A DNA stretch of 64,000 bases from an uncultured Actinomycetes bacterium (GCA_903884065.1 CAISDL010000058.1:35738-99737); one strand, 5' to 3'; shown: positions 30,756 through 40,284, counted from the first letter of the stretch. Notes: a model not told the origin generated them from the letters alone. Program-made: numbers and translations.

Positions 30756-31991
30756 CTAGAGGCCAACCGTAGCGCGGAACACCCGACTCGGGGTGGATGC
30801 CTCCAAACGGATCGGACCGTCGTCGGCGGCCACCCACGCCGCGGCGCCCCGGTCGATCCGCACCTCGCCCGCCCCCTGATCGTGCCGTTCGGCCCGAAGG
30901 ATCACCGAGCCTTCCGTGCAGACCAGGATCTGCGGGCCGTCGTGGCGGGCCGGGGCGTCCACCTCGTGGCCGAGATTCGCCCCGTCCAGAATCAGCATCG
31001 AGGCCGCGAACTCCGCCGCCGGGGTGTCGTAGACCACGTCGATGCCCTCGCGATGGGTGCTGACGCGGGCGTCGGCCACCGGCGTGAAATCCAGCACCCG
31101 CAGCAGTTCGGGTACGTCGACGTGCTTGGGTGTCAACCCGCCGCGAAGCACATTGTCGGAGTTCGCCATCACCTCCATGCCCACCCCGTGCAGGTAGCTG
31201 TGCAAGTTGCCGGCCGGCAGGAAGATGCCTTCTCCGGGAGCCAGGGCGATCCGGTTGAGCAGCAAGGCCGCCAACACACCGGCATCGCCCGGGTAGCGCT
31301 CGCCGAGTTCCAGGATGGTCCGGGCCTCGTCGACGAATTCCTTTGCCCCCGAACGGATGTAGGCGACGGCCCCCTCCAGCACCGCGGGGATGAGAGCGTC
31401 GATGTCGGACTGGGGCGCGGTGATCCAGGTGGTGAACAGCGCGCGCAGGCCGGCGGCATCGGACCGGTCGGTGAGCAACCCGATGTAGGGGTCGAGTTCG
31501 GGCACGCCCAGAGACCGCATGAACACCACCGAACGAGCAGCCGGCCGGAAGCCCGCCAGAGCCTGGAAATCGCTGAGCGCCACCAACAGTTCGGGCTTGT
31601 GGCTGCGGTCCCGATAGTTGCGCACCGGGGATGTGACCGGCACACCGGCGCCGTCCTCCCGCTGAAAGCCCTCCATCGCCTGCTCGGCACTCGGGTGGGC
31701 CTGCAGCGACAGCGGTTCGTCGGCGGCGAGCACCTTCACCAGGAACGGGAGTGCGTCGCCGAACCGCTGCTGCACCACCGGCCCCAGTTCGCCCTCCGGG
31801 TCGGCGGCGATGGCGTCGAGAAGCGAGACCCCACCACCGGGGCCCTCGAGCCGGGCCGGATCACCGGGATGCGCACCGAGCCACAACTCGGCTTCCGGAT
31901 GCGCCGTCGGCGCCGGTCTGCCGGTGAACTCCGCGATCGCCGTGCGCGACCCCCACGCGTAGGTCCGGACTGCTCCTCGTAACACCTGCAC
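30756..31991 (-). CDS. manA: Mannose-6-phosphate isomerase ManA
   Basis: 411-aa type I phosphomannose isomerase linking fructose-6-P and mannose-6-P, feeding GDP-mannose for mycobacterial lipoglycans. Zinc-site text LSLQAHPSAEQA and GEGIFLPAGNLHSYLHGVG are present. The GTG start at 31991 gives the family opening with LRGAVRTYAWGSRTAIAEF. It lies 7 bp after the TobH-like gene, forming manB-tobH-like-manA as in Rv3257c-Rv3255c. Confidence 0.95.
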   Translation of the reverse strand: MQVLRGAVRTYAWGSRTAIAEFTGRPAPTAHPEAELWLGAHPGDPARLEGPGGGVSLLDAIAADPEGELGPVVQQRFGDALPFLVKVLAADEPLSLQAHPSAEQAMEGFQREDGAGVPVTSPVRNYRDRSHKPELLVALSDFQALAGFRPAARSVVFMRSLGVPELDPYIGLLTDRSDAAGLRALFTTWITAPQSDIDALIPAVLEGAVAYIRSGAKEFVDEARTILELGERYPGDAGVLAALLLNRIALAPGEGIFLPAGNLHSYLHGVGMEVMANSDNVLRGGLTPKHVDVPELLRVLDFTPVADARVSTHREGIDVVYDTPAAEFAASMLILDGANLGHEVDAPARHDGPQILVCTEGSVILRAERHDQGAGEVRIDRGAAAWVAADDGPIRLEASTPSRVFRATVGL

Positions 31992-31998
31992 GCCGTTG

Positions 31999-33111
31999 CT
32001 ATCCCCCTGTCAATCTCAGATAAACCGCCGCCATCTCCAGCCGCACGGCCAGGGTGGCGAGCTGTTGTTCTGCGCGGCCGCCCGTCGCCGGAACCGATCC
32101 GGCCTCTCCGACGTCCTCGACACCGACCAGATCAACGCCGTCGATCCCGGCGATCCGTGCGCCCAGCAGAGGTCGTTCGTCGGCCAACGTCAGCGCCAGC
32201 ACCCGGGGTCGGCTGGGCAACGGACCGTCGATCTCCTCGTCATGGAAGAGTGCGTCCACCGGGTCGGCGAATCCGGTGGCCACCCCTCGGCGCAACGCGA
32301 CCAGGGCGTCGGCCAGCCCGGCGGCCCCGACCGGGCGCCCGCCCACCCGCAGCATCACCACACCGCCGTGGCGAGCCAGCGCAAGGGTTCCCGAGCAGTC
32401 GCCCGCCAACACCGCCTGCCGCCCCGACATCCGCTCGGCCAGCACTTTGGCCGGGTTGGTGAACACCTCGCGCACCGCGCTGTTGCGCAGGGCCTCCGCG
32501 TCGAGCTCATCGGCCAGCGCGCCGAGATCGAATCCCCCGGTCGCTTCGCTCCCGCCCGCCGTGCCGATTCCCACTCCCGGATCGACCACCTCGAGAACGG
32601 CCAGCCCGGCCGCGAGGTAGCGACAGAGCCCGAACTCATCCGGCACCCAGAGCCGGGGTGCGAGCACGGCGGCACGGGCGGCCGTGGCATCCCGCAGTGG
32701 ACCTTCGTAGGGAGCCGCGATCACCACCCGGGCACCCCGGCGGACCGCCATCGCGGCCGCCGACACCAGCACCGGGTCACCCGGATCGTCGCCGGCGACG
32801 ATCAGCACGTCCAGCGGTCCGATCCAGGGCGGCGCCTGCGCCGCGGTGACGATCGGCTGGGACGCCGTGGCCCCGAGAGCCGCCGTGAGCATCGCGCCGG
32901 CGGACTCCGCGGGCCCCCGACCGGCCAGCCAGATCACGGTGCGCGGTCGTTGATCCGATGCCACGGACTCGAGTGCGCCCTCGTCGACGGCGGCGGCCGT
33001 CGAGCGCACCTGCGCGCCGGCCATCGCGGCGAACCGCAACAGCCCGTCGCGATCCGCCTCCAGCAGGCCGTCGGTGTCGTCGAGGTCGACCGTGGCGTGC
33101 GCCGCACTCAT
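31999..33111 (-). CDS. TobH/SIS-like protein, Rv3256c-like
   Basis: 370-aa cytosolic protein of unknown function always found between manB and manA in mycobacteria. Parts resemble SIS-type sugar isomerase folds (RTVIWLAGRGPAESAGAML; LDVLIVAGDDPGD), but catalytic residues cannot be assigned. It overlaps manB by 4 bp (ATGA) and precedes manA by 7 bp, so it probably serves mannose metabolism. Confidence 0.8.
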   Translation of the reverse strand: MSAAHATVDLDDTDGLLEADRDGLLRFAAMAGAQVRSTAAAVDEGALESVASDQRPRTVIWLAGRGPAESAGAMLTAALGATASQPIVTAAQAPPWIGPLDVLIVAGDDPGDPVLVSAAAMAVRRGARVVIAAPYEGPLRDATAARAAVLAPRLWVPDEFGLCRYLAAGLAVLEVVDPGVGIGTAGGSEATGGFDLGALADELDAEALRNSAVREVFTNPAKVLAERMSGRQAVLAGDCSGTLALARHGGVVMLRVGGRPVGAAGLADALVALRRGVATGFADPVDALFHDEEIDGPLPSRPRVLALTLADERPLLGARIAGIDGVDLVGVEDVGEAGSVPATGGRAEQQLATLAVRLEMAAVYLRLTGG

Positions 33112-34502
33112 CCGCTGGACCTGGGTCGGGAGATCTCCTCACCCGCCGCAGCGACGATCTCGTCCACCTCGTCGGCGGTCGGGGCCTCGACGTTGAGTCG
33201 CAGCAGCGGCTCGGTGTTCGAGGTGCGCAGGTTGAACCAGGCGCCGTCGCCCAGATCCACCGTCACGCCGTCCAGGCGGTCGATCGAAACAGTCCGCGCG
33301 GCAAAGGATTTCAGGACGGCATCGACGCATGCGGGAGCATCCTCGACGCGGAAGTTGATCTCACCGGAGGCCGCGTAGCGCTGATAGTCATCCATCAGCT
33401 CGGACAGCGGACGGGGCTGTTCACCGAGGGCGGCCAGCACGTGCAACGCCGCGAGCATGCCGGAGTCCGCCCCCCAGAAGTCACGGAAGTAGTAGTGCGC
33501 GGAATGCTCACCGCCGAAGATGGCGCCCGTCTCGGCCATCAGGCCCTTGATGTAGGAGTGCCCGACCCGGGAGCGCACCGCAACCCCGCCGTGCTCGGCG
33601 ATGACCTCCGGCACCGTCCTCGAGGTGATCAGATTGTGGATCACCGCCGCGCCGGGCTCGCGCGCCAGTTCCCGGGCGGCCACCAGGGCGGTGACCGCCG
33701 ACGGCGACACCGGTCTGCCGAGTTCATCGACGACGAAACAACGGTCGGCGTCGCCGTCGAACGCCAGGCCGATATCGGCGCCGGTCTGGCGCACGTAGTC
33801 CTGCAGGTCGACCAGATTGGCCGGCTCCAGCGGATTGGCCTCGTGGTTGGGAAAGGACCCGTCGAGCTCGAAGTACAACGGAAGCAGGGTCAGACCGGGG
33901 ATGGTGCCCAACACCGCCGGCGCCGTATGCCCGGCCATTCCGTTGCCCGCATCGACGGCGACCCGCAACGGGCGCAGCGCGCCGACATCGACCAGCGACC
34001 GCAGGAAATCCCCGTAGGCGGCCAACACATCCCGGTCCTCGATCCGGCCGCGGGGTGCGGTACCGGCCGGAACGCCGTTGATCACGCCTTCCCTGATCAC
34101 GGCCAGTCCGGTGTCCTCGCCGACCGGCTTGGCCGCGGCCCGGCACAGCTTGATGCCGTTGTAGGCGGCGGGGTTGTGACTGGCGGTGAACATCGCGCCC
34201 GGGCAGTCCAGGAAACCTGACGCGAAGTACAGCTCATCGGTGGATGCGAGCCCGATGCGAACCACGTCGAGGCCCTGCAACGTCACGCCGTCGGCGAAGG
34301 CCGCCGCCAGCAGCGGGGAGCTCTCCCGCATGTCGTAGCCGATCACGACACGGTTGCTGCCCTCGGCCGCCTCTTCGAGCATCAGGCGGGCGAACGCCGC
34401 ACCGACATCGCGGACAAAGCCCTCGTCGAGTTCCGTGCCGACCAGGCCGCGCACGTCATAGGCCTTGATGACCCGGCGCACGTCGGCGGCCGACCTTGGC
34501 AT
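33108..34502 (-). CDS. manB: Phosphomannomutase/phosphoglucomutase ManB
   Basis: 464-aa alpha-D-phosphohexomutase interconverting mannose-6-P and mannose-1-P. The phosphoserine loop is FTASHNPA with Ser108; the metal loop is FDGDADR; the sugar loop GGEHSAH and the phosphate-binding RTSNTEP near the C-terminus are all intact. GAGGAGC lies just before the ATG at 34502. First gene of the manB-tobH-like-manA operon. Confidence 0.95.
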   Translation of the reverse strand: MPRSAADVRRVIKAYDVRGLVGTELDEGFVRDVGAAFARLMLEEAAEGSNRVVIGYDMRESSPLLAAAFADGVTLQGLDVVRIGLASTDELYFASGFLDCPGAMFTASHNPAAYNGIKLCRAAAKPVGEDTGLAVIREGVINGVPAGTAPRGRIEDRDVLAAYGDFLRSLVDVGALRPLRVAVDAGNGMAGHTAPAVLGTIPGLTLLPLYFELDGSFPNHEANPLEPANLVDLQDYVRQTGADIGLAFDGDADRCFVVDELGRPVSPSAVTALVAARELAREPGAAVIHNLITSRTVPEVIAEHGGVAVRSRVGHSYIKGLMAETGAIFGGEHSAHYYFRDFWGADSGMLAALHVLAALGEQPRPLSELMDDYQRYAASGEINFRVEDAPACVDAVLKSFAARTVSIDRLDGVTVDLGDGAWFNLRTSNTEPLLRLNVEAPTADEVDEIVAAAGEEISRPRSSG

Positions 34503-34581
34503 GGGAGCTCCTCGGGAACGGTTTTGCGTTGGCCGTCAGCCTAGCCGCTCACCGCACCCGCCAACGCGCCGCGATGGCCCG

Positions 34582-35001
34582 CTATTCAGCAGGGTCGGGC
34601 AGCACCCGGAGATGGCCCCGCCGGCGGCCGTTGCCGCCCGATCCCGGGGCCGCGGGAGTGACACCGGTCCGCGGTGCCGATGCGTGCGCCGCGCCGATCG
34701 GGTCGGAGAAGCCGTGTATCGGCGAGCCGCCGGAAACCCCGCGCTCGCGGACCGCCTCGGCCAGAGCCACGAGGTCGTCCTCATCGGGGTTGGTCGGCAG
34801 GGGCGCGGCGTGGCGTACGAGCTCCCAGCCGCGTGGCGCGGTGATTCGGCTGCCGTGCCCCAGGCACAGGTCCCAGGAATGCGGTTCCCGGACCGTGCCC
34901 AGCGGCCCGACGACGGCGGTGGAGTCCGCGTAGACGTACGTCAGCGTCGCCACCGCGTAATGCGCACACCCGGGTCGGCTGCAGCGACGGGGAACATTCA
35001 C
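34582..35001 (-). CDS. DUF3499 protein, Rv3258c-like
   Basis: 139-aa conserved actinobacterial protein of unknown function. A CSRPGC motif near the N-terminus and WDLCLGH may bind a metal. The C-terminal third is low-complexity Gly/Pro/Arg. GTG 35001 was chosen because a TAGCCT hexamer ends seven bases upstream and the conserved domain begins there. It diverges from the Rv3259-like gene, 90 bp apart. Confidence 0.8.
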   Translation of the reverse strand: MNVPRRCSRPGCAHYAVATLTYVYADSTAVVGPLGTVREPHSWDLCLGHGSRITAPRGWELVRHAAPLPTNPDEDDLVALAEAVRERGVSGGSPIHGFSDPIGAAHASAPRTGVTPAAPGSGGNGRRRGHLRVLPDPAE

Positions 35002-35008
35002 GCCGGTG

Positions 35009-35014
35009 AGGCTA
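35009..35014 (-). promoter_or_regulatory. -10 hexamer for the Rv3258c-like gene
   Basis: Minus-strand TAGCCT, seven bases before GTG 35001. It supports the shorter start and a leaderless transcript. Confidence 0.4.
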
Positions 35015-35091
35015 TCGCGCAGGAATGTCCCGTGACGCCGGACACGCGCAGTACGCGGGGCGTCGATGTACAACCGTTACGATCGGCGTCC

Positions 35092-35583
35092 ATGGCCGAT
35101 ACCCGCAGTTCCCGGCACGGAGGCGGGTCGGGCGGAGGCTCGCGGCGCGGGCGTGAGATGCGCGGCCCACTTCTCCCCCCGACCGTTCCGGGATGGCGAA
35201 GCCGCGCAGAGCGGTTCGACATGGCCGTATTGGAGGCCTACGAGCCGATCGAACGACGCTGGCATCAGCGCCTTGCCGAACTCGATGTCGCTGTCGATGA
35301 GATTCCCCGCATCGCCCCGAAGGATCCCGACAGTGTCCAGTGGCCGCCCGAGGTGGTGGCCGACGGGCCGGTCGCGTTGGCTCGGCTGATCCCGGCCGGG
35401 GTTGATGTCCGCGGTGACGCCACGCGGGCTCGAATAGTGCTGTTCCGCAAGCCGATCGAGCGGCGGGCGAAGGATTCGGTCGATCTGACCGATCTGTTGC
35501 ATGAGATTCTGGTGGCTCAGGTGGCCACCTATCTGGGAGTAGAACCGAACGTCATCGACCCCAACCTGGACTCCGACGACTGA
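35092..35583 (+). CDS. Zincin-like metallopeptidase family protein, Rv3259-like
   Basis: 163-aa protein related to the short PF06262 zincin-like family. The N-terminal ~25 residues are a Gly/Ser/Arg-rich tail. Near the C-terminus the expected HExxH is HEILVAQ, so the second His is missing and protease activity is doubtful. ATG 35092 has a TACGAT hexamer eight bases upstream; ATG 35158 would give a length closer to that of Rv3259. It converges on whiB2. Confidence 0.7.
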   Translation: MADTRSSRHGGGSGGGSRRGREMRGPLLPPTVPGWRSRAERFDMAVLEAYEPIERRWHQRLAELDVAVDEIPRIAPKDPDSVQWPPEVVADGPVALARLIPAGVDVRGDATRARIVLFRKPIERRAKDSVDLTDLLHEILVAQVATYLGVEPNVIDPNLDSDD

Positions 35584-35611
35584 ACCGGTCGGACGATGAG
35601 ATTCCGGCCGA

Positions 35612-35965
35612 TCAGACGATGCCGCGCTTGAGGCGCCGGCGTTCCCGCTCGGAAAGCCCACCCCAGATGCCGAACCGCTCGTCCTTGGCCAGCGCGTAGT
35701 CCAGGCACGCGTCGCGAACTTCGCAGCCCAAGCAGATGCGCTTCGCCTCGCGGGTCGATCCGCCCTTCTCCGGGAAGAAGGCTTCAGGGTCGGTCTGGGC
35801 GCACAGCGCCTTCTCCTGCCAGAGGTCGTCGTCCGGCGTCAGGGCCAGTTGTTCGACCGGTTCGGGCACCAGCGTCAAATGAGCGCGAGCCGCGCCCGAC
35901 AGGCCCGCCGACGGAATTGCAGAGTGCGGCGCGCCAAGCGCACCGAAGAAGTGTTCGTAGGTCAT
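35612..35965 (-). CDS. whiB2: WhiB2 iron-sulfur regulator (WhmD)
   Basis: 117-aa WhiB-family protein required for septation in mycobacteria. Four cluster-binding Cys are present: C55, C78, C81 and C87, followed by the family GIWGGLSERERRRLKRG. The ~45-residue N-terminal extension is like that of M. smegmatis WhmD. The start at ATG 35965 is set by a GAGGAGG ribosome site ending about seven bases upstream. A series of TTCGAA-like elements lies just upstream. Confidence 0.95.
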   Translation of the reverse strand: MTYEHFFGALGAPHSAIPSAGLSGAARAHLTLVPEPVEQLALTPDDDLWQEKALCAQTDPEAFFPEKGGSTREAKRICLGCEVRDACLDYALAKDERFGIWGGLSERERRRLKRGIV

Positions 35966-35985
35966 TGTCCGCCTCCTCACCGAGA

Positions 35986-36029
35986 TTCGAGTGTTCAATT
36001 TTCGAAAGTTATTCGAACATTTGGTCGAA
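35986..36029 (-). promoter_or_regulatory. TTCGAA-type repeats in the whiB2 upstream region
   Basis: TTCGAA occurs at 36001-36006 and 36012-36017 with related TTCGAG at 35986, TTCAAT at 35994 and GTCGAA at 36024. The spacing of the last three is 11-12 bp, about one helical turn. The stretch is AT-rich for this genome and sits 20-65 bases before whiB2. A regulator-binding array is plausible. Confidence 0.35.
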
Positions 36030-36187
36030 TCACGGTCTGCGACACCAAAATCGGCAGGACGACCGGGAAATGACACTGGTGTGATTAGACATTGCCGTAG
36101 TGCCCTGGTCAAGCCGCTGGCCATAAATCACTACCACTTTCGTGACCTGATACGGCGTGTCGACGCCGCGGCGTGTCTTGCGAGTTA

Positions 36188-36198
36188 CGTCACTGTGA
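36188..36198. promoter_or_regulatory. Perfect inverted repeat upstream of fbiA
   Basis: GTCAC-T-GTGAC, an 11-bp perfect inverted repeat about 46 bases before the fbiA start. It could be an operator or promoter element. No regulator can be named. Confidence 0.3.
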
Positions 36199-36243
36199 CC
36201 GCGGTGGGGCCGCACCAACTGCCACCACCTAGTGTCGGTCGAT

Positions 36244-37242
36244 GTGAAAGTCACCGTTCTCGTCGGCGGAATCGGCGGGGCCAGATTCCTGCTCGGCGTG
36301 CAGCGATTCCTCGGCCTGGGCCAGTTCGCCGGCCAGTCGTCCTGCGGCGGCGATGGCGGCCACGAACTGACCGCAGTGGTCAACGTCGGTGACGACGCCT
36401 GGATGTACGGCGTGCGGATCTGCCCCGATCTCGATACCTGCATGTACACCCTCGGCGGCGGCATCGATCCCGAACGAGGCTGGGGTCATCGCGACGAAAC
36501 ATGGCATGCCAAGGAGGAACTCGCCGCCTACGGTGTGCAGCCGGACTGGTTCGGCCTGGGCGATCGGGATCTGGCCACCCACCTGGTGCGCAGCCAGATG
36601 CTGCGTGCGGGCTATCCGCTCTCGCAGGTGACCCAGGCGCTGTGCGACCGGTGGTCGCCCGGAGCGACTCTGTTGCCCGCCAGCGACGACCGGTGCGAGA
36701 CCCATGTCGTGGTCAGCGACCCCGATACCGGCGATCGGAAGGCCATCCACTTCCAGGAGTGGTGGGTCCGCTATCGCGCCCAAATCCCCACCCACAGTTT
36801 CGCTTTCATCGGCGCCGATACCGCGACGGCCGGCCCCGGGGTCGTCGACGCGATCACCGGAGCCGACGTCGTCATGCTGGCCCCCTCCAACCCGGTGGTC
36901 AGCATCGGCGCCACGCTTGCCGTCGGTGGCATCCGGGCCGCCCTGCGTTCCACGCCTGCCCCTGTCGTGGGGTACTCGCCGATCGTCAGCGGAAAGCCGT
37001 TGCGCGGCATGGCCGACGAGTGTTTGTCGGTGATCGGCGTCGAGACCAGTTCGCAGGCGGTGGGCCGGCACTACGGCGCGCGGTCGGCCACCGGCCTGCT
37101 GGACTACTGGCTGATCCACGACACCGACGAAGCCGAGGTCCCGGGCGTGACGGTGGCCGGCGTTCCACTGCTGATGACCGATCCGGGGGCCACCGCCGAG
37201 ATGGTGCGAGCCGGGCTCGACCTGGCCGGGGTGCGGCCGTGA
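36244..37242 (+). CDS. fbiA: F420 precursor transferase FbiA
   Basis: 332-aa CofD-like transferase that joins the activated enolpyruvyl (or lactyl) phosphate unit to the deazaflavin FO, making (dehydro-)F420-0. Family features [34 protein letters not shown] and DDRCETHVV are clear and match Rv3261. GTG 36244 is chosen to give the conserved opening [14 protein letters not shown] 36232 is an alternative. It overlaps fbiB by 4 bp (GTGA). Confidence 0.95.
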   Translation: MKVTVLVGGIGGARFLLGVQRFLGLGQFAGQSSCGGDGGHELTAVVNVGDDAWMYGVRICPDLDTCMYTLGGGIDPERGWGHRDETWHAKEELAAYGVQPDWFGLGDRDLATHLVRSQMLRAGYPLSQVTQALCDRWSPGATLLPASDDRCETHVVVSDPDTGDRKAIHFQEWWVRYRAQIPTHSFAFIGADTATAGPGVVDAITGADVVMLAPSNPVVSIGATLAVGGIRAALRSTPAPVVGYSPIVSGKPLRGMADECLSVIGVETSSQAVGRHYGARSATGLLDYWLIHDTDEAEVPGVTVAGVPLLMTDPGATAEMVRAGLDLAGVRP

Positions 37243-38612
37243 CCGGCGACCATGGCCCGACGGCGCCGCCCAGCGGCGACCATGGCACCGCGGCGCGGGT
37301 CGAGATTCTTCCCCTCACCGGTCTGCCGGAATTCCGTCCGGGCGACGACCTCGCCGCCGCCATCGCCTCCGCAGCGCCCTGGCTGTGCGACGGCGACGTG
37401 GTGGTCGTCACCAGCAAGGTGGTGTCCAAGTGCGAAGGACGCATCGTCGCCGCGCCGCCGGACCCCGATGAGCGAGATGCGCTGCGCCGCAAGCTGATCG
37501 ATGACGAGGCGGTGCGGGTTCTGGCCCGCAAGGGTCGGACGCTGATCACCGAGAATCGTCACGGCCTCGTCCAGGCCGCAGCCGGGGTGGACGGATCGAA
37601 CGTCGGAACAACCGAATTGGCACTGCTACCGGAGGATCCGGACGCCAGCGCCGCAGCGCTGCGCGCCGCGCTGCGGCGGCGCCCAGGTGTGGACGTCGGG
37701 GTGGTCGTCACCGACACGATGGGCCGGGCGTGGCGCAACGGGCAGATCGACGCGGCGATCGGATCGGCCGGTCTGCCGGTCCTGCACAGCTACGCCGGAG
37801 CCCGGGACGTCCACGGCAATGAACTGCTTGTCACCGAAGTGGCGGTGGCCGACGAAGTCGCCGCGGCCGCCGATCTCGTTAAGGGCAAACTCACCGCGGT
37901 GCCCGTTGCGGTGGTGCGGGGTCTGGCGTTGCGCGATGACGGGTCGACTGCCGCCAATCTGTTGCGTGGGGGGGTTGACGACCTGTTCTGGCTTGGCACC
38001 GCCGAGTCGATCGAGCTCGGGCGCAGCCAGGCCCAACTGCTGCGCCGTTCGGTGCGCCGATTCGCCGACCGGCCCGTCGAACCGCAGCTCATCGAGGCCG
38101 CCGTGGCCGAGGCACTCACCGCGCCCGCGCCACACCACACCCGGCCGGCCCGCTTCGTGTGGCTGGCCGACCCCGATCTGCGCGCAGCACTGCTGGAGAA
38201 GATGAGGCGGGCCTGGCGCGCCGACCTCGTTGGGGACGGCATCACCTCCGAGGCCGTCGAACGACGGGTCGCGAAGGGCCAGATCCTCTTTGACGCACCC
38301 GACGTGGTGATCCCGTTCGTCGTGCCCGACGGCGCGCACAGCTACCCGGATGCGGCACGCACCGCCGCCGAGCACACGATGTTCACCGTCGCCGTCGGCG
38401 CCGCCGTCCAGGGCCTGCTGGTCGCTCTTGCCGTGCGTGGGGTCGGCAGCTGCTGGATCGGTTCGACGATCTTCGCCCCCGAGTTGGTGCGCTCCGTTCT
38501 GGACCTGCCGGCGGACTGGGAACCCCTGGGAGCGATCGCCATCGGATACCCGGAGGAGCCTCCGCAGCCGCGGGATCCGGCGAAGGTCGGCGACCTGCTG
38601 GTTCGCCGATGA
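37239..38612 (+). CDS. fbiB: F420 biosynthesis bifunctional protein FbiB
   Basis: 457-aa two-domain enzyme. The N-terminal CofE-like gamma-glutamyl ligase ([46 protein letters not shown]) adds glutamates to F420-0; the C-terminal FMN-binding nitroreductase-like domain ([14 protein letters not shown] to the end) reduces dehydro-F420. Starts at GTG 37239 overlapping fbiA, and its stop overlaps the NUDIX gene by 4 bp, so three genes are coupled. Confidence 0.95.
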   Translation: MTGDHGPTAPPSGDHGTAARVEILPLTGLPEFRPGDDLAAAIASAAPWLCDGDVVVVTSKVVSKCEGRIVAAPPDPDERDALRRKLIDDEAVRVLARKGRTLITENRHGLVQAAAGVDGSNVGTTELALLPEDPDASAAALRAALRRRPGVDVGVVVTDTMGRAWRNGQIDAAIGSAGLPVLHSYAGARDVHGNELLVTEVAVADEVAAAADLVKGKLTAVPVAVVRGLALRDDGSTAANLLRGGVDDLFWLGTAESIELGRSQAQLLRRSVRRFADRPVEPQLIEAAVAEALTAPAPHHTRPARFVWLADPDLRAALLEKMRRAWRADLVGDGITSEAVERRVAKGQILFDAPDVVIPFVVPDGAHSYPDAARTAAEHTMFTVAVGAAVQGLLVALAVRGVGSCWIGSTIFAPELVRSVLDLPADWEPLGAIAIGYPEEPPQPRDPAKVGDLLVRR

Positions 38613-39169
38613 GCGCCGTTGTGCGGGAATCGGCCATCGCGGCGCTGAACGACTGGCAGCCCGCGGACGCCGATCAGGACTCGATGCGCCACGCCGTCCT
38701 GGCTTTCCTGCACGCGCGATCGGACAGCTGCCAACGGTCCTGCGCCGCAGGGCATGTCACCGCCTCGGCACTGGTCGTCGATGAGACCGGCACGCAGGTT
38801 CTGCTGACCCTGCATCCCCGCTTCGGGCGCTGGCTTCAGTTGGGCGGGCACTGCGAGGACACCGATGACGGCATCCTCGCCGCGGTCCTGCGGGAAGCCA
38901 CCGAGGAATCCGGCATCGACGGCCTGCGCATCGACCCGGATCTGGCCGCAATCCACGTTCACCCGGTGACCTGCTCGCTGGGGGTCCCCACCCGCCATCT
39001 CGACCTGCAGTTCATCGTCCGGGCTCCGGCACAGGCGCGGCCCGTGATCAGCGACGAGTCGCTGGATCTGCGGTGGTGGCCGATCGACGCATTACCGCCG
39101 GGGGCCGATGCCGGCCTGACGCGACTGGTCGGCGTCTGGGAGAGCCGCCGTCAGATGTCGCTGGAGTAG
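38609..39169 (+). CDS. NUDIX hydrolase coupled to fbiB
   Basis: 186-aa Nudix enzyme. The Nudix box spans roughly residues 88-112 and reads with Asp in place of the first Glu ([10 protein letters not shown]) and intact REATEESGI. Members cleave nucleoside diphosphates linked to another group. It overlaps fbiB by ATGA, which suggests a role near F420 metabolism or simple operon sharing; substrate unknown. Its 3' end overlaps the convergent manC gene by 19 bp. M. tuberculosis has a DNA methylase gene here as I recall. Confidence 0.85.
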   Translation: MSAVVRESAIAALNDWQPADADQDSMRHAVLAFLHARSDSCQRSCAAGHVTASALVVDETGTQVLLTLHPRFGRWLQLGGHCEDTDDGILAAVLREATEESGIDGLRIDPDLAAIHVHPVTCSLGVPTRHLDLQFIVRAPAQARPVISDESLDLRWWPIDALPPGADAGLTRLVGVWESRRQMSLE

Positions 39170-40284
39170 CGGATACCGCAGTCCGGGATGAGAACCCCCG
39201 GCCAGACCCGGGCCCCGCGGAGCAACTCGCACCGGGCGCCGATATCGGCCCCGTCGCCGATCACGGCGTCGCGGACGAGCGCCCGCGGCCCGATCCGGGC
39301 GCCGAAACCGACGATCGAGCGCTCGATCACCGCGCCGGGTTCGATCCGGGCGCCGTCGAAGACCACCGCACCGTCCAGTCGCACACCGGCACCGATCTCG
39401 GCGCCGCGACCGACCACGGTGCCGCCGTAGAGCAGGGCGCCGGGAGCCACCGAGGCGCCGTCGTGCACCAGACACTCCCCCCGATGACCGGCCAGTGCCG
39501 GCGACGGGGCGATGCCGCGGACCAGATCCGCCGAGCCGCGGACGAAGTCCTCCGGGGTGCCCATGTCGCGCCAGTAGGACATGTCGACGTGCCCGCACAC
39601 CTTGGCCCCTTCTGCGAGCAGTTGGGGAAACACCTCGCGTTCGACCGACACCTCCCGGCCGCGCGGGATGCGGTCGATGATGCTGCGCCTGAAGATGTAG
39701 GTGCCGGCGTTGATCTGATCGGTCGGCGGATCCTCGGTTTTCTCCAGGAATGCCAACACATTTCCGTCGGCGTCGGTGGGCACCGAGCCGAAGGCCCGAG
39801 GGTCGCTCACCCGGACGAGGTGGATGGTGACGTCGGCGTCCCGCTCCTGGTGACCGGCCAGCATCGCACCCAGATCGGCACCGGACAGCACATCGCCGTT
39901 GAACACCATCACCGTGTCGTTGCGAAGCTTCGGGGCGACGTTGGCGATGCCGCCACCGGTGCCCAGCGGGTCCTTCTCGACGACGTAGTCGATCTGCAGG
40001 CCGAGTTTCGAACCGTCGCCGAACTCGGCCTCGAAAGTCTCCGCCTTGTACGACGTTCCGAGCACGACATGCTCGATCCCGGTCGCCGCGATCCGCGACA
40101 GCAGGTGGGTCAGGAACGGCAGACCCGCGGTGGGCAGCATCGGCTTGGGCGCCGACAGGGTCAGCGGCCGCAGGCGGGTGCCCTTACCGCCGACCAGGAT
40201 GACGGCATCCACCCGACTGGCATCCACCGGACTGGGGTCCACCCGACTGGCATCCACCGGGGCCCTCAGTTCGTCGCTGGTCAT
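39151..40284 (-). CDS. manC: Mannose-1-phosphate guanylyltransferase ManC (RmlA2-like)
   Basis: 377-aa nucleotidyltransferase making GDP-mannose (Rv3264c equivalent). The pyrophosphorylase signature GGKGTRLRPLTL and VFNGDVLSG metal site are present, followed by C-terminal hexapeptide repeats of a left-handed beta-helix. The N-terminus (before VILVGG) has a four-copy VDxSx-like tandem repeat. The start at ATG 40284 overlaps the wbbL1 stop (ATGA). Last gene of rmlD-wbbL1-manC. Confidence 0.92.
   Translation of the reverse strand: MTSDELRAPVDASRVDPSPVDASRVDAVILVGGKGTRLRPLTLSAPKPMLPTAGLPFLTHLLSRIAATGIEHVVLGTSYKAETFEAEFGDGSKLGLQIDYVVEKDPLGTGGGIANVAPKLRNDTVMVFNGDVLSGADLGAMLAGHQERDADVTIHLVRVSDPRAFGSVPTDADGNVLAFLEKTEDPPTDQINAGTYIFRRSIIDRIPRGREVSVEREVFPQLLAEGAKVCGHVDMSYWRDMGTPEDFVRGSADLVRGIAPSPALAGHRGECLVHDGASVAPGALLYGGTVVGRGAEIGAGVRLDGAVVFDGARIEPGAVIERSIVGFGARIGPRALVRDAVIGDGADIGARCELLRGARVWPGVLIPDCGIRYSSDI
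40206..40260 (-). repeat. 15-bp tandem repeat in the manC 5' end
   Basis: Units at 40206-40220, 40221-40235, 40236-40250 and a partial copy to 40260. They encode VDASR/VDPSP-like pentapeptides just before the nucleotide-binding domain. In frame, so likely tolerated expansion. Confidence 0.8.
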
